The notes below the pieces were generated by a model. It ran no database searches and had not been told where the DNA came from. It saw nothing but the letters and a program-made list of their open reading frames with translations. Position numbers and translations under genes: made by a program. DNA of 64,000 nt from Gadus chalcogrammus. Its lineage: Eukaryota > Chordata > Actinopteri > Gadiformes > Gadidae. The DNA is taken from positions 20,422,378 through 20,486,377 of the forward strand of contig NC_079413.1 of assembly GCF_026213295.1 (NCBI RefSeq). Direction: 5' to 3'. Positions within the stretch are counted from its first letter, which is position 1; the number at the start of each line of letters is the position of its first letter. Below are positions 55,801 through 64,000 of this stretch, in pieces.

Positions 55801-58300
55801 TAATGGCATTTATTGTGAAGTACACTTTTGAAAAGTAGGCCTACATACGTTAAACATAGTTCAATTTAAGCACAAAAAGTAAAAGTTCACTTGTAATAAC
55901 TTTTCTATACTTTAATTATATTTGCAATACACAGGGGTTTTCTAAGTGTGAGAGAGTGAGCCCCCCCTCAGAGAAAAAAATTCAGCTGAGCGCCCCGCCC
56001 CCCCCCAAAAAAAGTTCTAAATACCTATGTTTTGAAAGCTATCTTAATTATTTTACACATTTTAAACATCTCTGATCATAATTTTCTAACATTTGTAACA
56101 TATTTTTGAAACATTTGAAACATATTTCTTGTTTTTTTAGACGATTTATGATGACTATATGCTCTGTAAGGTAACCTTGGGTGTCTTGAAAGGCGCCTCT
56201 AAATTAAATGTATTATGATTATTATTATTCTATTTTTCTAAACATATTTTTTTAAACATTTAAACATATTTCTGAAACATTACAACACATTTCTTTACAC
56301 AATTTAACAACTTTATCTAAGCATGGTTTAGCTTAACCTTTTTTAAATACACTTGAACATCTTAATCTGTGTAAACTGCCAGTTTACAGATTCTTTCAGG
56401 GTCCCCGACTCTGAATTTTCTGAGTCAAATCCGATCTGCCTTTTCAGTCCAGAGATTCGACTATTCGGCGGGGTTTGTTTACCGGCGTTGCTATGGTGAC
56501 CTAAATTATTATAAGCAACCGAAAACGATGCCGGTTTGAAACTAAAACTGTGATTCTGAAAAAGCATTAATGCTATCAAAATTCCGTTTCGATAGTATTG
56601 AAGATACAAGTGTGTCGATTTGTTTAATGGTTTGAACGATGGTAAACGGTTGAAAAATGAATGAGTTACGATGTCTAGAAGTAGGTGTATCAGAATGGGC
56701 TGACGTCTTCAATGAAAACAGCTGAAAACGAAGCGGTATGAAACTAAAACTGTGATTCTGAAGAAGAATTCAGAAGAATTTTAGATGATATCGAAATTCT
56801 GTTTGGATATTTTTGAAGATACAAGTGTGTAGATGGGTTAAATGGTTTGCACGAAGATAAACGGTTGAAAATTGATTCAGTTATGTTACTTCTACAGTTG
56901 AAGTACGATTGATGATTTGGATCATAGACTTCCAAGGGTTTTTTCGGGTTTATTATTCACGTCGCGCTCCCCCTGAAGAACTCTGGCGCCCCCCAGGGGG
57001 GGCGCGCCCCACAGTTTGAAAACCACTGCACTAAAGTATACAACTTCTTCACCTGGGGGGGTTTGGCCCGGGGAATTCTCCTGGCTCGAGGCGGCACCCA
57101 GAGCCCGTGCACGGGGGGACACGGTGTCGGAGTGCGCCGCCTGGATCCAGGCTTCCTGGCCGTCAGCCTCCTCAGCCACAGCCAACCGGGGCAGCCTAGC
57201 CCCACGAGGGTAGCAGGGGTTAAGGCCCGGGGGCTTGGCCTCAGTAGGGGGGTGGAGGACGACCCTCTCGTTGCTGCCACCAGCTGGGGCAGCCAACCGG
57301 GGCAGCCTAGCCCCACGAGGGTAGCAGGGTTTAAGGCCCGGGGGCTTGGCCTCAGTAGGGGGGCGGAGGACAATCCTGTCTCTGGCGCCAGCGGCTGGGG
57401 CAGCCAACCGGGGCAGCCTAGACCCACGATGGTGGTCAGGGTCAGCCATTGCTAATGAAGTGAATTTTAGTACACTTTAATAAAACATTTTAGTAGTGTA
57501 GTACACAGGACTTGAAAATAAGTGTACTTTACATAAGTACACTAAAATACCACTTATTTATAACTTTGTATAATCTTTATAAGTACACTCTAAGTACAGC
57601 TTGAGATGTAGTTTACTTAAATACACTTCTACTTTACAGTACATTTACAATAAAGTACACTTTTTACAAGTACAATGCAATACCACTTAAGTATTTTAGA
57701 ATTGGTATACTTATTTTTCAGTACATTAAAGTTTAACTTGATAACATTTATTGTGAAGTACACTTTTGAAAAGTACATACGTTAAACATACTTTAATTTA
57801 AGCACAAAAAGTAAATGTTCACTTGTAATAACTTTTCTATACTTTAATTATATTTGCAATACACTAAAGTATACAACTTCTTCACCTGGGGGGGTTTGGC
57901 CCGGGGAAGTCTCCTGGCTCGAGGCGGCACCCAGAGCCCGTGCACGGGGGGACACGGTGTCGGAGTGGGCCGCCTGGATCCAGGCTTCTTGGCCGTCAGC
58001 CTCCTCAGCCACAGCCAACCGGGGCAGCCTAGCCCCACGAGGGTAGCGGGGGTTAAGGCCCGGGGGCTTGGCCTCAGTAGGGGGGCGGAGGACGACCCTC
58101 TCGTTGCTGCCACCAGCTGGGGCAGCCAACCAGGGCAGCCTAGCCCCACGAGGGTAGTGGGGGTTAAGGCCCGGGGGCTTGGCCTCAGTAGGGGGGGCGG
58201 GGACGAGCCTGGTCACCTCGGTGTAGGACTCCCTGTCCGCCATCATGATGGAAGCAGGGGTCAGTTGAGCCCACAAAGAAAATAATGTCTTCCTGTCCAT
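49044..58300 (-). CDS. togaram2: TOGARAM2-like TOG-array protein, 16 coding exons
   Basis: TOG-domain regulator of axonemal microtubules (Crescerin family), expected to act on tubulin in cilia. Exons, 5' to 3' on the minus strand: 58300-57886, 57451-57053, 55474-55352, 55242-54865, 54586-54464, 53726-53310, 52979-52853, 52688-52583, 51762-51527, 51176-51018, 50921-50795, 50708-50536, 50250-50067, 49939-49720, 49625-49539, 49270-49044. They sum to 3,501 nt (1,166 codons plus TGA) with every phase consistent. The first about 618 residues are low-complexity repeated exons. Then come two HEAT/TOG modules: one with KNLRSGVSR, VRKCAAQHLADLLERVG and FGRRMLVFLSSHRDFD, the other with YIRQLTVLLESKDFRERI, AIVDNHLNSKNRAVYSAATG and KVDLIEK. 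TOGARAM1 is less likely because no N-terminal TOG pair precedes the linker. One donor appears to be GC (51018). Exact start (58300 or 58243) is uncertain. Confidence 0.8.
50280..50535 (-). other. Intron, no feature seen
   Basis: AT-rich intronic sequence between exons 50708-50536 and 50250-50067. Exon 50708-50536 is a Pro/Thr-rich linker (TTTTATPTNTATTTTT) between the two TOG modules. Confidence 0.6.
51999..52405. mobile_element. hAT MITE in a TOGARAM2 intron
   Basis: Ends CAGGGGTGCCCAACC and GGTTGGGCACCCCTG are perfect 15-bp inverted repeats. The 8-bp target GACTAAGC is duplicated at 51991-51998 and 52406-52413. 407 bp, non-coding. Confidence 0.93.
52795..52848. repeat. (TG)n microsatellite next to a splice donor
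   Basis: About 25 TG repeats ending three bases before the donor of exon 52979-52853 (which reads GTGAGACACAC on the minus strand). The tract therefore lies within the first bases of the intron. Length variation here could influence splicing. Confidence 0.9.
53772..54397. mobile_element. MITE with CCGTATTTTCCGG ends, TA target
   Basis: Ends CCGTATTTTCCGGACTATA and TATAGTCCGGAAAATACGG; TA target on both sides, as for Tc1/mariner-type elements. Rich in TGCGACTTATA motifs. The duplicated intron at 55243-55351 has the same flanks (CAAATATACTT) with no insertion, so the element inserted after the exon duplication. Confidence 0.92.
54587..54864 (-). other. Intron rich in AAGTACACTT-type motifs
   Basis: Dense in AAGTACAC/GTGTACTT palindromic words, as are the introns at 55475-55931 and 57452-57885. 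The words probably come from an old miniature element copied with the exons. No gene seen in these stretches. Confidence 0.5.
55932..57028. mobile_element. hAT-like element in a duplicated intron
   Basis: Left end CAGGGGTTTTCTAAGTGTG, right end (reverse complement) CAGTGGTTTTCAAACTGTGG followed by GCGCGCCCCCC, both of hAT type. Interior AT-rich, no transposase. No clear 8-bp target duplication; the sister intron at 57860 (GCAATACACTAAAG) shows the uninterrupted sequence. Confidence 0.7.
57452..57885 (-). other. Intron, AAGTACACTT-rich
   Basis: Same AAGTACAC word-rich intron type as at 54587-54864. No other feature seen. Confidence 0.5.
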
Positions 58301-58329
58301 CGTCGCTGTTCGATAATCTCTCTGAGTCT
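58301..58329 (-). other. togaram2: 5' UTR part of the first coding exon
   Basis: On the minus strand, GTTTCATTACAG gives an acceptor directly before AGACTCAGAGAG, 29 nt upstream of the ATG at 58300. This implies at least one upstream non-coding exon. Confidence 0.6.
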
Positions 58330-58339
58330 CTGTAATGAA

Positions 58340-59220
58340 ACATATTCAATTTATTATTTAATTAATGGAGTCTTTACCACATACATAGATTGGACCACTG
58401 CTTGGGTCTGAAGCATACTCATGCAATTTTGATTTCTGGTACAAGAAATTAAGTGTGTGAGTGATGTGGAAAATGTGTGAAAAGAGAATAAAACGGCATG
58501 AGTTGTACGCTCCTATCACGGTGTCTCGTTAGGTTTACAACAACATTACTTGCATTGGAAGTCGATAAAGACACTAATTCGGTAAAAGTCACGGTTCATC
58601 ACTGAAACGTTGAACCAACCACGAGTGTGAGTGCAGCGCATACCGAACCATGTAATAACATAAACGTCACTAGCCACTAGCTAGTAAGAGAGTGAGCTAA
58701 TGCAGTCGTTAAAACACCTCCAGCAGCAGCATTGCTTCAGATATGACCCTCATTAAGTGCGATGGCGTGAATACATGCAGCAAGAACGTTCCACAAATGT
58801 ACCGATCTGTATATTCATGCGGTATTACGGTTATGGTTTTCGACTTTACGGTTATGGTGACAAAAGGTTACGACGATAAATCGATCGGTGTTTTCCCCGT
58901 GAAAAACCATTTACAATAACATACATAATTGTTAGCGTTATCGATCAGTTAGATGACTTTCTAAAATGACATTGAACTTTTCGAAGAGGGGGCAAGGGCC
59001 CTTTGGTGTTTGTTGGAGAGTGAGGTGAGAGAGGCCGAGGTCCACGACGCCCCGAGCACGGCTTAACCTTATTTCAATCGAGCAATATGTGGTAGGCTAG
59101 ATTTATCTTTTACACTTCGATAAATATATAATTGATATGTAATAATGTGCCAGGGACGGATTTATAATAGCATTGACATAAAATGGGACTACTTATTACT
59201 TAGAGCTATAGTTCATGACT
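58340..59220. other. Probable first intron, no gene seen
   Basis: Unique mixed sequence without recognised repeats or exons. Confidence 0.4.
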
Positions 59221-59223
59221 TAC

Positions 59224-59330
59224 CTCTACTTGGCGTCGAAGGGCGAAGGAAAACTTTAGAACTTGAGCAGGTACTTGATTGACACGAGACATTATGACGA
59301 GTCCAGCTTCCCGAACCTATCATTGAGCGC
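59224..59330 (-). other. togaram2: Candidate 5' non-coding exon of TOGARAM2-like gene
   Basis: Minus strand CCTTCGACGCCAAGTAGAG followed by GTAAGTCATG is a strong donor, and the preceding about 100 nt are unique sequence of moderate GC. It could supply the exon required upstream of the acceptor at 58330. The 5' boundary is a guess. Confidence 0.35.
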
Positions 59331-60072
59331 ATTGTGACCTCACAGTAATTTGTGTGTGTTTTAATAGAAAACCAGCCTACAGGATACCCCAGATCTTTGA
59401 AACAAAAATATCACAAAACACTAATGCTTTGCATTATTGCGTATGCATGCTACTGATACAGAAAATTGCACCAGGTGTGATGTGACCGTGTGAGGATTAA
59501 ACCAACCTGAGTTGGACATCAGTGAATCACACATATGAATGCATGCGTTCATATGCATGTGCATATGAACATTGCAAAGTATAATATTCAACATTTCCAC
59601 ATTCAATCATCATAAAATATCTGATTGCCTAAACGACTACGCTACTACGCATTTCAAGGTTATGGTTTGGCAGCAGGTGGCAGCATAGGACCTGAAACCA
59701 AACATTTCAAACCCGCAAGAAAGACACCCTCATATCAATTTGGGGGCCCGATTTGCCAATCACAGGCCAAAGCTGGGTTTACTTTAGTGCTCAAAAGTTT
59801 GAAACATGGCCGGTTAGCTTTTTCCTTTCGGCTCTGTATTCATTTTTCATGCTGAGAACGACACAATATTCAGTTATGCAATTTATTATTTTTTTGGGCG
59901 ATTTAAGTCACTAGTCAAAGACAGATGCTTATGTCCAATGGCCTATTGTTGGCTAGGTCTGTTGGTTTACGGCCTGATAACAGATGCTCATTGAATCAGG
60001 GTCAAGGACAAAATAACATATTCACACACCACATCCTTCAAATGAATCATCTAGGCCTACTTTTGGCATTCT
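59331..60072. other. Intergenic/promoter region, no gene seen
   Basis: AT-rich, with a (CATATG)-like stretch near 59530-59570. No coding or RNA signal. Confidence 0.35.
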
Positions 60073-60155
60073 TTCTATAATTGTAGGTTGTACTTGGTGA
60101 TCATGTATTGTAGGGCTAATACATGATCACCAGCCTACAACCTACAATTATAGAA
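60073..60155. repeat. 83-nt near-perfect hairpin
   Basis: TTCTATAATTGTAGGTTG pairs with CAACCTACAATTATAGAA, and GGTGATCATGTATT with AATACATGATCACC, around the loop GTAGGGCT; the two stems are separated by a small internal loop. Pre-microRNA-like size, but a small MITE is equally possible. Confidence 0.75.
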
Positions 60156-60355
60156 ATTATAATTGTTGCGTTTTCTCCCGGAGGCCAAGGGAAGCCAGGC
60201 TTCCCTGTTTTTTAGACATCCAATAAAAACATTTATATTAACATTTCCGGTTATTCTTTGGTGCCGTGTTGCTATCATTTCTTACACATGTTCTCGTCTC
60301 ATTGAGCATTTCGAAAAGCGCCCCTCTAAATGTTAAATACTGAATACGAGGTAGT

Positions 60356-60680
60356 GTTGGCTCGTTCGTTCGCGAACAGGTTCAATTGAACGAGTCTTTA
60401 GAACGAACAAACCAAACCGGTTCGTCTCTCTCGTTCGTTCGGTCGTCTCGTTCACCATTCGATTCACCGGAAACTCGACTGAACGAACGAATGAATTTCC
60501 GGTAGCACTAACTCCACTGAGTCTGACTGACTCAGATGAGAAACGTGCAATGGCGTGCATTCCATGATGCAGACTCAGTGGAGTTTGTGCTACCGGAAAC
60601 TCGACTGAACGAACGAACGAACGAACGATTCGCGAACGACTCCTCGTGGCGAACTGAATCACGAGAACTGGGTCACGGAA
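60356..60680. mobile_element. hAT-like element with GAACGAAC repeats
   Basis: TAGTGTTGGCTCGTTCGTTCG at the left, repeated CGAACGAACGA clusters on both sides and CACCGGAAACTCGACTGAACG / CTACCGGAAACTCGACTG in the middle. Internal inverted repeat CTCCACTGAGTCTG / CAGACTCAGTGGAG. The right terminus is not resolved. No transposase. Confidence 0.5.
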
Positions 60681-60734
60681 ACAAATCATTAAATCCACCA
60701 TTAGGTAAAACACGACATTGCACATTGTATGTCC

Positions 60735-61760
60735 GTCGTTGGCAATTTGTTACGCCGTTAGTATGTTTATTTTAATTAGTAAATATTGTGTAGGCAATCA
60801 AAAAATACTGATGCAGTGTAGGCTCTTGTAAACCGTTTGAAGTTACCTGCATTGCTGGTGTAACTGCTCAGGTGTATATAATATATAAAATAATGTTTCA
60901 ATTTTGATGTGATGCGAGTGATGGCCGTATCAAGTAGTATAAATTTTGTATGTGCATTGTGCAGGTTATCATATTGTAGACAGTATCAAGTCATTTGCAC
61001 ACGCTGAATCTGGAATATCTGTACAATAACGGCACAATAGCAGTAGACTATGCACATGAATTTCCTGTGTTTAATATTTGGTAGGATTTTGAATAACATA
61101 AATAAACAGAGAGGTCGGATGTGAGTTGAACTTAAGCAGTGGGGATTGAGTTGAATTCCGACAGGCGGGGTGGTACTTTCGTCAACGGACCCCCGTGTCT
61201 CGCTAAGAGATGTGGGGACTATTTATCTCTATATCTCTTTATCATATCACTCCGTTAACATAGTTGTGCGTGGTACCCGTATTGGCCCTTATGATCAGTA
61301 GTTTTGAACGGCACTTTATACCGATGTTTGAGTTCAGTTTCAATTAACTAAGATTTGTATCAGTGCCATCCGTTATTTTTACATGAGCTGAAATATTGTG
61401 AAAGTTCTACCTCACAACCACCAGTGAGAAGGACTACCCCATGAATTGGTGCCCGTCCGCGCCCGTTTCAACACTAAGATCATACTTTCAGGGATCATTT
61501 CTATAGTCTTTGACTTGAGTAATATCGTACGAAAGTGATCGGTTACTCTAACCACGATGAAGAGAACTGATGCTCCCTTCTGAGCGCGAAGCGGGCAGTG
61601 AGTGATGATGCATTTCATCCGCTCCTTGCCATTGATGACCGTTCCATGCTCTCTAGTGGAGCCTGGAGGTAGGGATCATGATCAGAGTGGTTAGATGTAG
61701 GCTAGATATTGTACAAAATAACAATTATTTATTATTCGATGGCATTTTGTTACGTTGTTA
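60735..61760 (+). repeat. Isolated U3 satellite unit
   Basis: A single U3 unit beyond the TOGARAM2-like gene, about 18 kb from block 2. It begins mid-unit (GTCGTTGGCAATTTG) and after the U3 gene continues to GTTAGTA, where another hAT-like element interrupts it. Confidence 0.9.
61476..61691 (+). ncRNA. SNORD3: U3 snoRNA gene, copy 16
   Basis: Complete 216-nt copy with PSE-like element upstream. Differences: GAGTAATATCG in the 5' domain and GATGCTCCCTTC before box B. Box D is of the same CAGA type as in the arrays. Confidence 0.88.
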
Positions 61761-61761
61761 G

Positions 61762-62480
61762 TAGTGGTGGGAAAATAGACGATTCTTCGATGCATCGCGA
61801 TTCTCGCTAGAACGATTCTGTCTCGATGCATACGTTTTTTTTTGTTTTTTTTGCCTGCTGCAACATTCTGTTCGCCAGAGAGGGATAATTTTTGTAACTT
61901 TAAAATCATTTAATTTATCTTCAGTGTGTATTGGCCAATCTGATTAGTCTTGACACGATTGCGATTCAGCCTACGCATAGCATGCGTGCAAACTCACAGC
62001 CAGACACAAGAACTCCTTCTAATTCAAGAGCAGCTTTTCCTTTAATGACATAGAAAAGAAAGATTAGAAATAAAATAAAACTGAAACCTATTTTTTGCAT
62101 GCTTCCATATTGTGTTATAATGCAAGGTGCATTGATTATTGCATTGTTCATAGAAAGTCATATTTGTGACAAAAGCTTTCTCTCTTATGAAATATTAGAT
62201 AAGTTAATTCATCTGTTGATGTCTTTAATGATCATCACAATAGTAGGAAGTGATTAGCAAACTCTGTGTAGCAAACCCAGATATATATATATATTTTTGA
62301 AAATCACGCATGTAAATGTACATAAAAAAAATTGTTGCATCGAGATGAAGCGATTACCTTCATCTCGAGATGCATTGAGATGCATCGAGATGCATCGATA
62401 ATCGCTTCAGAATCGAATCGTTGACCTCATAATCGGAATCGAATCGAATCGTGAGCTGCCATGAGATTCCCACCCCTACC
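61762..62480. mobile_element. hAT-like element with GATGCATCG motifs
   Basis: Left end TAGTGGTGGGAAAATAGACG, right end GAGATTCCCACCCCTAC; both sides have ATCGATGCATC/GATTCG repeats. About 720 bp, AT-rich, no transposase. No target duplication recognised. Confidence 0.65.
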
Positions 62481-62624
62481 GGACACCAATAGAAAAACGC
62501 CACGGTGTGTGGCACATTTCATATACAACATCACTCATTACAACGACGGTACAAAAAATGTAATAGTGTTTGAATTCCCGCTGAAACAGTGGGTTCCCGG
62601 GCTCTTTAAACTGTAATGGCATTA
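62481..62624. other. Short unique stretch, nothing seen
   Basis: No feature recognised between the two transposon-like segments. Confidence 0.4.
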
Positions 62625-62628
62625 TTAA

Positions 62629-63510
<882 letters not shown>

Positions 63511-63607
63511 TTAACACTTTAAACTTTCACAGCATCTGACCATTAACACCTCATCGAGGCCCGCCCCACCCAGGCACACAACCAGATAGTAACACGAAAG
63601 CCAGATA

Positions 63608-63800
63608 CTTTTTATTGCTCTGTATTCCTATCTCTCATCCTGGTTCCCATAGTATGATCCTCGCCAACCTTTTAGCCACAGATCAACCCACCAATCCCCG
63701 TCTTGAGATCAAACATCTCCCTGAAGGTCATAATGTTCCGCATCCGCATGTTCCGTCTGCAGGTGCGCATCACGCACCTGCAGACGTCCTGGTAGCACCG
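63608..63800 (-). CDS. Possible last exon of an unidentified gene
   Basis: A minus-strand frame of about 42 codons (from about 63797) contains NMRMRNIMTFREMFDLKTGI and ends at a TAA near 63674. About 60 bp further on, AATAAA (minus strand; TTTATT at 63611) could be a polyadenylation signal. The composition is coding-like but I do not recognise the protein. Its 3' flank is duplicated at about 63805-63895. Could be chance. Confidence 0.25.
63754..63786. repeat. 14-bp-arm perfect palindrome
   Basis: CGTCTGCAGGTGCG and CGCACCTGCAGACG around a CATCA loop. Lies within the possible exon. Confidence 0.9.
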
Positions 63801-63900
63801 TAAAAGCCAGATACTTTTTACTGCTCTCTATTCCAATCTCTCATCCTGGTTCCCACAGTCGGGCCCCCACCAGACTTTAGGCACAGATTAACCCAGCCTG
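63801..63900. repeat. Direct repeat of 63602-63690
   Basis: AGCCAGATACTTTTTA, CTGCTCT, TTCC/TATC, TCTCATCCTGGTTCCCA recur about 200 bp apart with modest divergence: a local tandem duplication. Confidence 0.8.
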
Positions 63901-63906
63901 TTAACC

Positions 63907-63936
63907 CACACACGCGCACGCACACGCACACACACA

Positions 63937-63980
<44 letters not shown>
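63907..63980. repeat. (CA)n microsatellite
   Basis: ACACGCGCACGCACAC then a pure CA run to 63979, at the right edge of the window. Confidence 0.95.
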
Positions 63981-63981
<1 letters not shown>

Positions 63982-64000
63982 CTGACACAGTGGGCCATAA

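Larger units (their letters stand above)
53310..58300 (-). repeat. togaram2: Tandemly duplicated N-terminal exons of TOGARAM2-like gene
   Basis: Five upstream exons share modules. Exons 54586-54464 and 55474-55352 (123 nt each) are near-copies. Exons 57886-58300 and 57053-57451 share the PTEAKPPGLNP-YPRGARLPRL module, present one to three times per exon. Exon 54865-55242 combines the VDLRDAQLSSAPSSRNAAAS module of exon 53310-53726 with the EEADGQEAWI module. All are phase 1-1, so copy number can change without shifting the frame. Matching introns are copied too. Confidence 0.85.

Overview
The window is vertebrate nuclear DNA, almost certainly from a teleost fish. The signs are GT-AG split coding exons of a vertebrate TOG/HEAT-repeat gene, many fish-type hAT and PIF/Harbinger elements, an L2/CR1-type LINE fragment, a fish SINE-type tail, very long (TG)n tracts, and vertebrate-type U3 snoRNA and 7SL RNA genes. 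Nothing looks prokaryotic or viral.

The main content is two families of structural RNA genes amplified in tandem. A repeat unit of about 1,016 bp carries one U3 snoRNA (SNORD3) gene of about 216 nt. I count 12 apparently complete copies and 5 broken ones, at 1651-2621 (continuing at 9570), 9592-14499, 29506-42684 and 60735-61760. Between the two main U3 blocks lies a head-to-tail array (about 16318-29505) of 24 units of about 544 bp, each with one full-length 7SL (signal recognition particle) RNA gene of about 299 nt. Many short open frames in both arrays are shadows of these RNA genes. A 1.8-kb non-RNA spacer occurs twice, at the right edges of the two main U3 blocks (14500-16317 and 42685-45420), so block and spacer were copied together. 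The spacer holds a degraded aerolysin/natterin-like fragment.

Layout. 1-1650: 47-bp minisatellite with a tRNA-like insert. 1651-2621: partial U3 unit. 2622-9561: hAT-type insertion with an 8-bp target duplication inside the U3 gene, itself holding a 6.1-kb near-perfect palindrome (2959-9097) with further nested palindromes. 9570-14499: U3 block 1 with a Harbinger insertion. 14500-16317: spacer copy 1. 16318-29505: 7SL array. 29506-42684: U3 block 2 with a LINE fragment and a second Harbinger insertion. 42685-45420: spacer copy 2 with a hAT insertion. 45420-49000: mobile-element graveyard. 49044-59330: minus-strand TOGARAM2-like gene. 59331-64000: hairpins, one more U3 unit, further transposons, a long (TG)n tract and a possible unidentified last exon.

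The only convincing protein gene encodes a TOG-array microtubule/cilium protein. I reconstruct 16 coding exons (3,501 nt, 1,166 codons plus stop) with all intron phases consistent. Its N-terminal part consists of tandemly duplicated symmetrical phase-1 exons. The U3 RNA (pre-rRNA processing, nucleolus) and 7SL RNA (SRP, protein targeting to the ER) share no pathway beyond being abundant RNAs. Their neighbouring arrays look like a product of repeat amplification rather than an operon-like system.
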